The position numbers and the translations under genes were made by a program. Shown here piece after piece: positions 37,432-47,227 of a DNA stretch of 64,000 bases. The stretch is from Nitratiruptor tergarcus DSM 16512. GTDB lineage: Bacteria; Campylobacterota; Campylobacteria; Campylobacterales; Nitratiruptoraceae. The stretch lies in assembly GCF_027946175.1 (NCBI RefSeq), contig NZ_AP026671.1, positions 1,426,001 through 1,490,000 on the forward strand, given 5' to 3'. The notes under the pieces were generated by a model, which ran no database searches, had not been told where the DNA came from, and saw only the letters and a list, made by a program, of their open reading frames with translations. The first letter of the stretch is position 1, and every line of letters starts with the position of its first letter.

Positions 37432-39658
37432 ACTCTATGAAAGAATCTTCTGGCATCGGTTTTGCTAAATAGTATCCTTGAAAAAAATCTACTCCAATTT
37501 TTTGGAGTTCTTCAAACTGCTCTTTAGTTTCTACACCCTCAGCAATAGTTTTGAGTCCAAGACTTTTGGCCATATTGACAATTGTTGCAACGATTACATA
37601 ATCGTTTTTATCCTTAAACAGATCCTGTACAAAACTGCGATCAATTTTCAAAAAATCTACTGGCAATCGCTTAAGATACTGCAAAGAGGAGTATCCTGTC
37701 CCAAAATCATCGATACTCACTGCTACAGCAAGTTCTTTTTTGATGCGTGTTATGAGATCAATCGCTTTATTTACATCCTGTATAAGCACCTGCTCCGTGA
37801 TCTCCAAATCAAGCCAACATATCAACTCCTTATCAAAATATGATGATAAAAATGTCTCAAACTGCTCACTATATATATCCCTGCCACTAATATTGACTGC
37901 AATACGCACTTTCTTAGGTAACTTTTGAATAAGCTGTTTAGCTAGATAAAGTACCTCTTCAGTGAGCTGCGTCATCATTCCAAACTCCTCAACAACTGGA
38001 AAAAAATCACCAGGGTAGAGGAGACCTTTTTGTGGATGCTGCCATCGCAATAGGGCTTCTGCTCCTACAATACTCTTATTATGGTCAAATTGTGGTTGAA
38101 TATGTAATATAAACTCATGGTTTTGTAGTGCATACTCAAGATCTTCTTTCATTGTATAGAGATTATCAATCTGCTTTTTCATTGCCTCATCAAATATCTG
38201 AATAGAGTTTTTATGCGTACGCTTGATTTTGTACATAGCGCTATCTGCAAATTTGATCATCTCAAAAGCATCCTGGCTACTCTCATCAATCAAAGCTATA
38301 CCTATACTGACACTTGTTTGGATAGTATGATCCTCTATCACAACAGGTTTACTAATTGCTTCTGCTAATCTATTAGCTACTTTCATACCTTCAATCAACG
38401 CTCTGTTTTTATCTTGAGACACTTCAAACAGCAAAATAGCAAATTCGTCTCCCCCCATTCTTGCTGCAATATCTACATCTCGTATAACACGGCTAATTCT
38501 CTTGGCAATTTTTTGTAAAAAGAGATCGCCAATATTGTGTCCCAAAGAGTCGTTAATCTCTTTAAAATCATCAATATCCATATAGATTAAAACACTGTAT
38601 ATTTTGTATCTTTTAACTTTTTTAATTGCTAAATCGATGCTCTCAAACAAAACACTTCTTTTAGCAAGTCCGGTAAGTTCATCATAATAAGCCAAATGCT
38701 CGATTCTCTCTTGATAGTCTTTAAGCTCAGTAAGATCTATTACTACACCAAGACCTTCTATAATCTCTCCCCCTACTTCAATATAGGTAGTATAAAGCTC
38801 TATGAAATACTCCTTTGAAGAGAGTGTAGAGTGATAGCGTCCCCTATAATTACCATTCTGTTTCATAAAAGGTTTTTTGAGAGCGGGCAAGATTCGTTTA
38901 TCTCGTAATTGATTCATATCCAACCCAATAAGTTTCTCTTTGGATACTTGCAATATTTTTGCAAAAAAGTCGTTGCAATATGTCAACTTCAATCTTCTGT
39001 CATAAAAAAAGAGGCCAATGGGAATATTATTGAAAAGATAAAAAAAGCGTTGCGATTGGACACTAAGATCTTTTTGTTTTTGCTCATACCCTTTTTGCAA
39101 TTGTACCAAGTCAACAAACATCTTATACGTTTGCAACGAAAGATGAAGAATAAATCCAAGATATAAAAAGAGTATCACTCCCATCATAATATAAAAATCT
39201 TGACCCAAAAATAGAAGCCTTATGGCTACCGGTACAATCAATACTATTTCATAAAAGATTAAAATTCTTTTTGAAAAAAGGAGACTCGAAATCGCCCCTG
39301 CACTAATTCCTGCAATAATAAAAATATAAAAAATCAAATCATGGAGATTTTGTGATGAAATAAAAAAAGCGGCAAAAGAGAAACCAATTGCATGTAAAAG
39401 AGCCAATGCAAAAAATAGATTAAAATAGAGACGGATATCTGGGTTTTTCTCTTTGCTATACCTATAATTGAGATAAACTCTTGCACATGCTACAAGTAAA
39501 ATGTACCCTAACCATACAAAAACAGTACTGTTTTGCTCATGAAAATATATTGGATATGTTAATGCAAAAGCTAAAATTATTAAACTTAAAAGTGATATTT
39601 TTGCTCGCTCGAAAAGATTATCAAGTTGCTGCTTGGAAATATCTTCCTTCCAAAACAT
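37400..39658 (-). CDS. Membrane PAS-GGDEF-EAL cyclic-di-GMP enzyme
   Basis: 752 residues. About six membrane segments (residues 15-190) precede a PAS domain (about 205-310), a GGDEF domain with an intact MGGDEF motif (about 399-404) and an EAL domain (EALLRW near 530; later DDFGTGYSSLQYLKRLPVDFLKIDRSF). Both a diguanylate cyclase and a phosphodiesterase activity are possible. Its last codons are antisense to the folE relic, so the C-terminal LLQTSGSVVH lies over formerly folE sequence. A paralogue is at 47199-49739. Confidence 0.94.
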   Translation of the reverse strand: MFWKEDISKQQLDNLFERAKISLLSLIILAFALTYPIYFHEQNSTVFVWLGYILLVACARVYLNYRYSKEKNPDIRLYFNLFFALALLHAIGFSFAAFFISSQNLHDLIFYIFIIAGISAGAISSLLFSKRILIFYEIVLIVPVAIRLLFLGQDFYIMMGVILFLYLGFILHLSLQTYKMFVDLVQLQKGYEQKQKDLSVQSQRFFYLFNNIPIGLFFYDRRLKLTYCNDFFAKILQVSKEKLIGLDMNQLRDKRILPALKKPFMKQNGNYRGRYHSTLSSKEYFIELYTTYIEVGGEIIEGLGVVIDLTELKDYQERIEHLAYYDELTGLAKRSVLFESIDLAIKKVKRYKIYSVLIYMDIDDFKEINDSLGHNIGDLFLQKIAKRISRVIRDVDIAARMGGDEFAILLFEVSQDKNRALIEGMKVANRLAEAISKPVVIEDHTIQTSVSIGIALIDESSQDAFEMIKFADSAMYKIKRTHKNSIQIFDEAMKKQIDNLYTMKEDLEYALQNHEFILHIQPQFDHNKSIVGAEALLRWQHPQKGLLYPGDFFPVVEEFGMMTQLTEEVLYLAKQLIQKLPKKVRIAVNISGRDIYSEQFETFLSSYFDKELICWLDLEITEQVLIQDVNKAIDLITRIKKELAVAVSIDDFGTGYSSLQYLKRLPVDFLKIDRSFVQDLFKDKNDYVIVATIVNMAKSLGLKTIAEGVETKEQFEELQKIGVDFFQGYYLAKPMPEDSFIELLQTSGSVVH

Positions 39659-39774
39659 CTCTCGGCTCCTCTATAAAATAGAAGTATATCATAGACTAAC
39701 TTGCTTTATTTGATTTATTTTAAGGTTATCAGAATATAATTAGGATAAAATTTATCTTATTTAGGAGCGGGTTT

Positions 39775-40056
39775 ATGGAAAACCAAACAGTAAATTTTCA
39801 AGAGTTACCATTTGAAGAGAAGTGGAACGCTATAGAAAAAACTATAGATGAAGGAATTCGTCAATTTCTTGTAATGGATGGAGGAAATCTTGAGATCATA
39901 GATATCAAAGAAAATGGTGATTTTATTGATGTATATATTCGCTATATGGGTGCATGTGTGGGATGTGCAAGTGCTACAACAGGTACACTTTTTGGCATAG
40001 AGCACACTTTAAGAGAGCGACTCAATTATCAAAATATCCGGGTTTTACCTATATAA
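39775..40056 (+). CDS. Nfu/NifU C-terminal-like Fe-S scaffold protein
   Basis: 93-residue protein of the NifU C-terminal (Nfu) family, carrying Fe-S clusters to target proteins. The CxxC ligand motif is MGACVGCAS (Cys 61, Cys 64), preceded by the usual FLVMDGGNLEIIDI. An AGGAGCGGG stands before the ATG. It has its own promoter in the 116-bp divergent region with the GGDEF-EAL gene. Confidence 0.93.
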   Translation: MENQTVNFQELPFEEKWNAIEKTIDEGIRQFLVMDGGNLEIIDIKENGDFIDVYIRYMGACVGCASATTGTLFGIEHTLRERLNYQNIRVLPI

Positions 40057-40175
40057 TTTTCTATCACTAAACATTTATAGACTATCTGAGTACGCGTCTA
40101 TTCCTATTACAGTTTTGTATAGAAACTTTTATCACATTGCTATAGTATAATACTTCTAAAAAAGTAAGAGATTTG

Positions 40176-40916
40176 ATGAAAAAATTTGAGGATCTTTTCT
40201 CTGTGGATTTTTGCACACTCGATTATGAATGTGCATATCTGCCCGATAAAACAACGAGGATGTACTATCGATATATTCCAAACGCTACAAAAGAGCTCGC
40301 AAGTGAGCTTATAAAAAGAGGGTGGCGTAGATTTGGCAACTCCTATTTTCATCCAATTTGCAAAGGGTGTAATGAATGCAAAAATATCCGTATAGATGCA
40401 TTCAACTTCAAACCAAGTCGCTCGCAAAAACGTGCCATTAAAAAGAATCACAATACCAATATCTATATTCAAAAACCATCGCTTACATACGAGCACGTAG
40501 AGCTCTATAATCGCTACCATAAATTTAAAGAGCAAAAGAGTGGATGGAAATACAATGAAATAGATCTGCAAACATATTATGAAGAGTTTGTCGTAGGAGC
40601 TCACGATTTTGGCAAAGAGGTACTCTATTTTGTAGATAATAGACTCATTGCAGTAGATTTAATCGATATTTTGAATGATGGAATTAGCTCAATCTACTTC
40701 TTCTATGATCCTGCCTATGAAAAACTCTCTTTGGGGATCTATTCTCTTCTTATTCAGATAAATCTCGCACGCAATCTAGGCTTACAGTGGATCTATCTTG
40801 GGTATTGGGTAAATGGATGCCCATCCTTTGCATACAAAAAGAGTTTCAAACCATACCAACTACTTGATGGCTTTCCACCACTTGAAATAGCACCTCACTG
40901 GGAAGAGAGAGATTAA
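40176..40916 (+). CDS. bpt: Aspartate/glutamate leucyltransferase (arginyltransferase family)
   Basis: 246 residues from the ATG at 40176 (the TTG just before it is unlikely). Transfers an amino acid from aminoacyl-tRNA to N-terminal Asp/Glu, the N-degron route to ClpAP. Family marks: CAYLPDKTTRMYYRY, GWRRFGNSYFHPICKGCNEC, NHNTNIYI-like KKNHNT, SIYFFYDPAYEKLSLGIY and LGYWVNGCPSFAYKKSFKP. Substrate choice (leucine versus arginine) is inferred from bacterial Bpt proteins. Confidence 0.9.
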   Translation: MKKFEDLFSVDFCTLDYECAYLPDKTTRMYYRYIPNATKELASELIKRGWRRFGNSYFHPICKGCNECKNIRIDAFNFKPSRSQKRAIKKNHNTNIYIQKPSLTYEHVELYNRYHKFKEQKSGWKYNEIDLQTYYEEFVVGAHDFGKEVLYFVDNRLIAVDLIDILNDGISSIYFFYDPAYEKLSLGIYSLLIQINLARNLGLQWIYLGYWVNGCPSFAYKKSFKPYQLLDGFPPLEIAPHWEERD

Positions 40917-41152
40917 AAGCGCCTTTTGGCACTAAATCTTCGTACCAGATGGATAAATACTCTCACAATCAAAATTATGATATAAACAAAAAATGTAAAG
41001 ATAAGAGGATGTAACATGCCAAAAGGAGATGTTGGTAGGGCTTTGAGATGCTCTAAAGGATGGTCTATCCATGCTTTATAGTGCATCCAAATAGCCAAAA
41101 AAATGAGCAAAAAGAGATAAATAGCTATTTCTCGTACCACAAGCTTTTTCAT
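40913..41152 (-). CDS. Small two-helix membrane protein downstream of sqr
   Basis: 79 residues with two hydrophobic segments (IAIYLFLLIFLAIWM and LIFTFFVYIIILIVRVF) and a basic C-terminus (RRFSAKRRF). GAGGAG lies before the ATG. It follows the sqr stop by 35 bases and ends 4 bases inside the convergent bpt end, so it is probably co-transcribed with sqr. No family recognised; it could anchor or tune the SQR. A 72-residue membrane protein stands next to the other SQR-like gene. Confidence 0.7.
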   Translation of the reverse strand: MKKLVVREIAIYLFLLIFLAIWMHYKAWIDHPLEHLKALPTSPFGMLHPLIFTFFVYIIILIVRVFIHLVRRFSAKRRF

Positions 41153-41187
41153 TCTGCTCCTCTGGCAAGCGAAGCAAAAAGCCTCGC

Positions 41188-42690
41188 TTACATCAATCCT
41201 CTCATCATGAGATGCCAGTACATAGGTTTAAGCATATAGAGGTCAAACGCCCACCAGATCCATCGTGGCTTAGCAGGATCGAGGAACGGGAATGATGGTG
41301 CAGGAGAGCTGCCGTAATTAAATTCAGCAAGCATAATTTTTCCATATTGGGTTTTTAGAGGACAGACTGTATATCCATCAAATTTTGCTTTCGGTTCTTT
41401 ACCTTCCATAACAGCTACAAGGTTTTCTTGTACGATTGGACCATGATGTCTTGCACTTCCACCAGTTTTTCCTTTAGGAATACCAAGCACATCACCGATA
41501 CCAAAAACATTTTTATATTTCATATGCTGCAATGTATAGCGATCAGCTTGCATCCAGCCTTTTGCAGAGCCTTTTTGCCATGCAAGCGGAGAGTTTCTAA
41601 ACTCATTCGCAGCTGTCATCGGCGGTACAATATGGATAAAATCGTATGGCATCTCTACCATCTCTTCTTTTGTTATATATTCATAATCTTCAAGATCAGG
41701 ATCCCATTCCCCTTTTACTTGATAAATATGATGGAAAGTTGCTACTTTTTTAGCAGTATCTATTTTTACAAGATTGTGATTCCACTTGTTGGTAATGTTG
41801 CCATACATTGGCTGCACTTCATTTGTAAGAGTAGCGTTGTACTCTTTGATACCAAAAAGTTTGCTACCTTTACCTTTTGTAAAATAGAATTTTGCATTCA
41901 TATGCACATCTTTACCACCAACAGGTCCATTTCCACGCAAAAAGTCATCGCTTAAGTAAAGGATTTTCTGTGGTGCACCACCACACTTAATTGGAGTTGC
42001 AGGTTGCGTACAGATAACATTGATTGGGTTGTTTTGTGAAGCTTTTTCGGCAGCAGCGCGCATCTGCTTAAACCACTCCCAAGTTATCTCTCCACCTTTG
42101 ACACTTCCTGTCTCAGGATTGTTGAGATAGACACTTGCTACGCCGTTTTTACCAAGCATATCTTTGGTAAGCCCCTCTATTTGCTCATACTGATACGATA
42201 TACCAACGCCAACTACCAAGAAGTCATATTTTATTTTGCCATTTTTTGCAGTGATTACTTGATTATTGTCTGGATCAAACTCCATTACTTTATCTTTAAT
42301 CCACTCTACACCACTTGGCATGAGATCTGCATTGGGTTTTTTAATCTCATCTGCAGTGTAGAGCCCAGCTGCCATAAAAACTTGTCCTGGCTGATAGAGG
42401 TGTATCTCGTTAGGAGCAATAATAGTAATTTTTGCATTGCTTGCAGCTCTGCGTAGTCTCGCAGCTGCCATAATTCCACCTGCACCTCCACCAACGATAA
42501 CAATATGTGCTTTTGCATTAGAAGTTTTTGTTGGCTCCTGGGCATGAGCAGTGCCGCCTCCTACAAAAACTCCGGCAGTTCCTAGACCCATGAGTTTGAG
42601 TGCATCACGTCTTGAAAGTCCTTCACTTTTGAGCGTCTCTTCAATCACTTCTTGCACTTCTTTGAGTCTTTTTATATCTTCTGGCTTCAT
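41188..42690 (-). CDS. sqr: Sulfide:quinone oxidoreductase-like flavoprotein with Tat signal
   Basis: 500 residues. A Tat signal LSRRDALKLMGLGTAGVFVG starts near residue 24, so it is exported folded to the periplasm. FAD site HIVIVGGGAGGIMAAARL follows; cysteines for the catalytic disulfide are in VICTQPATPIKCGG and YTVCPLKTQYG; the second FAD segment is NVFGIGDVLG. It oxidises sulfide to polysulfur and reduces quinone. The long N-terminal extension before the Tat motif is shared with some Campylobacterota SQR. RBS GGAGAGAG upstream. Confidence 0.92.
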   Translation of the reverse strand: MKPEDIKRLKEVQEVIEETLKSEGLSRRDALKLMGLGTAGVFVGGGTAHAQEPTKTSNAKAHIVIVGGGAGGIMAAARLRRAASNAKITIIAPNEIHLYQPGQVFMAAGLYTADEIKKPNADLMPSGVEWIKDKVMEFDPDNNQVITAKNGKIKYDFLVVGVGISYQYEQIEGLTKDMLGKNGVASVYLNNPETGSVKGGEITWEWFKQMRAAAEKASQNNPINVICTQPATPIKCGGAPQKILYLSDDFLRGNGPVGGKDVHMNAKFYFTKGKGSKLFGIKEYNATLTNEVQPMYGNITNKWNHNLVKIDTAKKVATFHHIYQVKGEWDPDLEDYEYITKEEMVEMPYDFIHIVPPMTAANEFRNSPLAWQKGSAKGWMQADRYTLQHMKYKNVFGIGDVLGIPKGKTGGSARHHGPIVQENLVAVMEGKEPKAKFDGYTVCPLKTQYGKIMLAEFNYGSSPAPSFPFLDPAKPRWIWWAFDLYMLKPMYWHLMMRGLM

Positions 42691-42788
42691 ACTCTCTCCT
42701 CTGTCAAAATGTAGCTATCAGAATATTCTATAAAATTTATAGTAATAATAATCTTAATTTATTTGGATAAAGGTTCTTAGTGAGATCG

Positions 42789-44357
42789 TTATAGCAGTTT
42801 TGTAACAAAGAGTTGGATATATTGAGAATTGTTGAAAATATTTTTGACAGGATAATAAACTATATCGATAGATGACTTGGTGAGTTTTGTATCATGTTTA
42901 AATTTTATTGCTTTAAAGATTCTCCCATCTTTTCTCAGCGTCATGAGAAGATGATCCCCATTTTCTCCCACCTCTCTTGCTTCTACTACCTCTACATCCA
43001 TTGTAGCAAAGCGTGGCATAGGATTGCTCTCCCCATAAGGAGCAAATCTCTCTAAAATATCTATAAGATCCCAATCTATTTCACTAAATGGTAATTCACC
43101 CATTATATTTGATTCATCTACAAAGGCATCTTTTGGAAGTTTGGCAGTTGCAGCTTCTATGCCTCTTTGAAACTCTTGTAGATTCTCTTCGTGCAAAGAG
43201 AGCCCAGCTGCTTTTTTGTGTCCTCCAAACTTCTCCAAAAAGTGAGCATTCTTTTGCAAAAGCGCAAAGAGATCTACCTCTCCAAGGCTTCTGCCGCTCC
43301 CTTTATAGATATTTTCCTTTTTTGTTAAAACAATAGAGGGCTTTTGAAATTTTGTCGTTAGTCTTGCTGCAACAATACCCAAAACACCCTCATTCCAATC
43401 CTCCCCGACTGAAACAATCACATTTTTACTCTCATCTACAAACTCTAAAGAGGCCTTAAAAACTCTTCGCTCTTCAGCCTTTCTTTGAGAGTTACAGGCT
43501 AAAAGCCTCGCATAATAAACACTAGCAGTAAAAAAATCAGCAGATCGTAAAAACTCTAGTGCTAAGCGTGCATCCTCCATACGCCCAGCACTATTAATGA
43601 CAGGTGCAACACTAAATCCTAAATCTTCACTACTAAACTCATGTTTTTTGAGAACACTGCGCAAAAACTGTATAGCAGGACGTTTCGATCGTGCAAAGGC
43701 TTGTAAACCAGCTTGTAGTAGTGCTCTATTGATATGACGCAACGGCATCACATCAGCAACAATAGCAATACTAAGAATATCAAGAAAGCGGCGCATATCT
43801 AAATCGAGTCCCAACTCCCATTTTAGTTGACCTATCAAAAACCATGCAACTTGCGCACCACAAATCTCTTTATAGGGAAAAGTGCAAGAAGCTTGCTTGG
43901 GATTGACTATTGCAAAAGCTTCAGGGAGCTTTTCACCAGGTGTATGGTGATCTGCAATAATGAGGTCTATGTCTCTTTCTTTACATATCGCTGCAGCATC
44001 ATATGCACTTATTCCATTATCAACAGTAATAATAAGATCAACATCTCCTAGCTCATCAATCACTTTGGCACTTAGTCCATAACCATGGCGAAATCTATTT
44101 GGAATAATTGTAGTAATAGGATACTCTATATATGAAAAAAACTCCTCCATCAATGCAGTAGAGACTACTCCATCTACATCATAGTCTCCCACAACAGCAA
44201 TTTTTTCTCTCTTTTCAATAGCTTGCCTGATGCGCTTGGCAGCTTTTTCCATATCTTTGAAAGTGTTAGGTTTAGGAATAGCAGAGAGCTTTACAAAGCC
44301 CTCTTGAAAGCGCTCTTCTAAAATTCTTGCTATCGCATCTTTTGTAAGTTTTCTCAT
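42789..44357 (-). CDS. recJ: Single-stranded-DNA-specific exonuclease RecJ
   Basis: 522-residue DHH/DHHA1 5'-3' exonuclease. Motifs: [38 protein letters not shown] and, in the DHHA1 part, [10 protein letters not shown]-like [15 protein letters not shown] with [12 protein letters not shown]. Works in recombination and mismatch or base-excision repair. It overlaps the pyrG stop by 4 bases (ATGA). Confidence 0.96.
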   Translation of the reverse strand: MRKLTKDAIARILEERFQEGFVKLSAIPKPNTFKDMEKAAKRIRQAIEKREKIAVVGDYDVDGVVSTALMEEFFSYIEYPITTIIPNRFRHGYGLSAKVIDELGDVDLIITVDNGISAYDAAAICKERDIDLIIADHHTPGEKLPEAFAIVNPKQASCTFPYKEICGAQVAWFLIGQLKWELGLDLDMRRFLDILSIAIVADVMPLRHINRALLQAGLQAFARSKRPAIQFLRSVLKKHEFSSEDLGFSVAPVINSAGRMEDARLALEFLRSADFFTASVYYARLLACNSQRKAEERRVFKASLEFVDESKNVIVSVGEDWNEGVLGIVAARLTTKFQKPSIVLTKKENIYKGSGRSLGEVDLFALLQKNAHFLEKFGGHKKAAGLSLHEENLQEFQRGIEAATAKLPKDAFVDESNIMGELPFSEIDWDLIDILERFAPYGESNPMPRFATMDVEVVEAREVGENGDHLLMTLRKDGRIFKAIKFKHDTKLTKSSIDIVYYPVKNIFNNSQYIQLFVTKLL

Positions 44358-45976
44358 TTATGCTCAAGAGAGTTTTTGATAAATGCAGTAATGAGAGGAT
44401 TTGGTTTTTGTAAATGAGATGTAAATTCTGGATGAAACTGTACACCAACAAACCAAGGATGAATAGTTATCTCCACAGCTTCAATAAGTCCCTCTTCACT
44501 CTCTCCACTCACTACCATTCCTGCTTCTTCAAGCATCGAACGGTATGCAGGGTTTGCTTCATAGCGGTGACGATGGCGCTCATAGATAGTCTCTTGATGA
44601 TTATAAGCTTCCCAAAGCTTTGTATTTGGTTTGACTTTGCATGCATACTCTCCAAGCCGCATTGTTCCACCCATAGGAGAAGTATGTGTGCGGATCTGCT
44701 TTTGCCCACTTACATCGATAAATTCATCAATAAGATATATAACAGGATTTTTCGTATTTGGATCAAACTCCATAGAGTTTGCATCCTCTATTCCTAATAC
44801 ATTGCGAGCATATTCAATGATACTTAGCTGCATTCCAAGACAGATCCCAAGATAGGGAATTGTATGCTCTCTTGCATACCGTATAGCTTCTATTTTGCCA
44901 AGTACCCCTCTCTCTCCAAATCCACCAGCCACAAGAATTCCATCAACATCTTTGAAAAACTGCTCAGCACCTTCAGCTTCAATGAGTTCACTATCAACCC
45001 ATTTAATATTGACTCTCGCATCAAGTGCTGCACCAGAGTGTACAAGTGCTTCAGTGAGGGATTTATATGACTCTTTGAGTCCTAAATATTTCCCTACAAA
45101 AGCAATTGTTACCTCATCTTTTGGAGCAATGATTTTTTTGACTAAAAGATCCCACTCATCCATATTTGGGTGGAGATTTCCCAAATGAAGCTGATGTGAG
45201 ATTGGTCCTAAAATATTTTGCCGCTGAAAATTGAGAGGCACTTTATAGATGGTTTCTGCATCTTTTGCTTCAATAACGCTATTTGTAGGAATACCACAAC
45301 TACGTGCAATTTTCTCTTTCACATCTTTAGGAAGCGGTCGTTCACACCGCGCAATAATCATATCAGGACTGATACCAATTCTACGCAGCTCCTGTACGCT
45401 ATGTTGTGTAGGTTTTGTTTTGAGCTCGCCAGCTGCTGCAATATATGGAACAAGTGTCACATGGATATTGTAGGCTTTATGCATACCGAGATCGTGTGTG
45501 AGTTCACGGATTGCTTCTAAAAAAGGGAGTCCCTCAATATCACCTACAGTTCCACCAAGTTCAACGATGAGTACATCTTTGCCTTTACCCGCTTTTTTGA
45601 TACGGCTTTTAATCTCATCTACGATGTGGGGTACCACTTGAATGGTTTTTCCAAGATAGTCCCCCTTTCGCTCTCGCTGAATGACTGAAAGATAGACTTG
45701 GCCTGTTGTGAAGTTATTGAGACGAGAGAGCTTCACATCCAAAAAGCGCTCATAGTGTCCAAGATCGAGATCAGTCTCAGCGCCATCTGCCGTTACAAAC
45801 ACCTCACCATGCTCAAGAGGGCTCATTGTACCGGGATCTACATTGATATATGGATCTATTTTAAGAATGGAGACATCTAAACCACTATTTTTCAGTAGTG
45901 CCCCTATACTTGCGCTAGAAATCCCTTTTCCCAAAGAACTAAGCACTCCGCCTGTTACGAAAATGTACTTCGTCAT
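44354..45976 (-). CDS. pyrG: CTP synthase
   Basis: 540-residue enzyme converting UTP to CTP with glutamine. N-terminal synthase [20 protein letters not shown] and [20 protein letters not shown]-terminal class I glutamine amidotransferase with nucleophile [12 protein letters not shown] and [10 protein letters not shown]. Full length. It starts the operon pyrG-recJ. Confidence 0.98.
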   Translation of the reverse strand: MTKYIFVTGGVLSSLGKGISSASIGALLKNSGLDVSILKIDPYINVDPGTMSPLEHGEVFVTADGAETDLDLGHYERFLDVKLSRLNNFTTGQVYLSVIQRERKGDYLGKTIQVVPHIVDEIKSRIKKAGKGKDVLIVELGGTVGDIEGLPFLEAIRELTHDLGMHKAYNIHVTLVPYIAAAGELKTKPTQHSVQELRRIGISPDMIIARCERPLPKDVKEKIARSCGIPTNSVIEAKDAETIYKVPLNFQRQNILGPISHQLHLGNLHPNMDEWDLLVKKIIAPKDEVTIAFVGKYLGLKESYKSLTEALVHSGAALDARVNIKWVDSELIEAEGAEQFFKDVDGILVAGGFGERGVLGKIEAIRYAREHTIPYLGICLGMQLSIIEYARNVLGIEDANSMEFDPNTKNPVIYLIDEFIDVSGQKQIRTHTSPMGGTMRLGEYACKVKPNTKLWEAYNHQETIYERHRHRYEANPAYRSMLEEAGMVVSGESEEGLIEAVEITIHPWFVGVQFHPEFTSHLQKPNPLITAFIKNSLEHK

Positions 45977-46094
45977 TGCAGACCCCGTTTTTTAAGGAAA
46001 ATTTTATCCAATCTATTCTTAAAAAGCGCGCAAACACTCAATCTACACTTCACTCTATTTAGATAAAATATATAAAATTTCCAAAGGAGTAGCT

Positions 46095-46523
46095 GTGAGA
46101 CTCTTTTTCCTTACCATCTTTTTTCTCTCATCACTTTTGGCAACACCACACTTAGTAGCATATAAAAGCAAAAAAAGCTTTTCTCAAACCTACCAAAAAC
46201 TCCTCAAAGAGATCAAAAAACATAAACTCAAGATATTTGCAATTATAGATCATGGAAAAAATATTCAAAAATTTGGAAAAAGGCGTAATCACGCAAAAGT
46301 TATTATATTTGGAAGTCCAATAACCGAAGCAAAGTTACTGGGATACGATATGCGCGCAGGACTTGATCTTCCTTTAAGGATATTGATTTTTGAAAAAAAA
46401 GGAGAAACGTTTCTTCTCTATAGAAGACCGATAGAGCTTTTGCAATATTACCATTTGCCAAAAAGGATCCTCCAAAGCTCGGACAAATTTTTACGCAATC
46501 TCGTCAAAAAGGTTTGTAAATGA
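46095..46523 (+). CDS. Exported DUF302 protein
   Basis: 142 residues from a GTG start with AAAGGAG upstream. Signal peptide MRLFFLTIFFLSSLLATP, then a DUF302 domain (KHKLKIFAIIDHGKN; ADLP-like AGLDLPLRILIFEKKGETFLLYRRP). DUF302 proteins are small and of unknown function, often linked to sulfur or metal metabolism. The next gene starts inside its stop (ATGA). Confidence 0.82.
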   Translation: MRLFFLTIFFLSSLLATPHLVAYKSKKSFSQTYQKLLKEIKKHKLKIFAIIDHGKNIQKFGKRRNHAKVIIFGSPITEAKLLGYDMRAGLDLPLRILIFEKKGETFLLYRRPIELLQYYHLPKRILQSSDKFLRNLVKKVCK

Positions 46524-47227
46524 AAAAAGTGCTGCTCATTTTCGTAGTACCCTTCATTGCTCTTGCAGCACCGCAAACAAAACTTCGTCAAAAAGTAGAG
46601 TTCGGATATTTTGGTACAACAGGAAATAGCAATACCAACTCCATTACTGCTGCTTATCGGTTTTCATATAAGTTTAATAAAAAGAGTAGGTGCAAGTTCT
46701 TCGCAGATATTCTCTACTCCAATCGCAACGGACAAACAAATAATGAACGCTATAGAAGTGAGTTTACTCTCTATCACTACTATCGCAAACACCTCTACTC
46801 TTTTTTAGAATTAGGTTTCTTGCGCAATACATTTGAAGGGTATAACCAACAATATAGTTTCAATCCAGGATTTGGTTTTCTCATGTTAAAAACAAAGAAA
46901 CAAAAACTCGATATTCTTGCGGGATATGAACTTCGACGCAACAACTATACAAATCAACCAAGTGATTTTTTTCATTATATAAAAGGAGAAATTCAGCACC
47001 ACTATAGACTTACAAAGAAAAATAGCATCAAAACAAAACTCTCATTTATTGAAAATTTGCAAGAGAGAGAGGATTTTGAGAGCAACCTTGAAACATCATT
47101 GCGGCTTCATATTATCAAGAGATTGAGTTTCAAAATCTCTTTTGAACTCAAATATGATAATCTCCCTCCTGCTGGAAAAAAGAACACAGATACAGTTACT
47201 AAAGCGGCAATCGTTTATAATTTTTGA
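46520..47227 (+). CDS. DUF481 outer-membrane beta-barrel protein
   Basis: 235 residues with a signal peptide (MKKVLLIFVVPFIALAAP) and alternating hydrophobic beta strands ending in the aromatic AIVYNF, as in outer-membrane barrels. The start VEFGYFGTTGNSNTNSITAAY is the DUF481 (YdiY-like) signature. Coupled by a 4-base overlap to the DUF302 gene. Its last 29 bases overlap the convergent GGDEF-EAL gene. Confidence 0.88.
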   Translation: MKKVLLIFVVPFIALAAPQTKLRQKVEFGYFGTTGNSNTNSITAAYRFSYKFNKKSRCKFFADILYSNRNGQTNNERYRSEFTLYHYYRKHLYSFLELGFLRNTFEGYNQQYSFNPGFGFLMLKTKKQKLDILAGYELRRNNYTNQPSDFFHYIKGEIQHHYRLTKKNSIKTKLSFIENLQEREDFESNLETSLRLHIIKRLSFKISFELKYDNLPPAGKKNTDTVTKAAIVYNF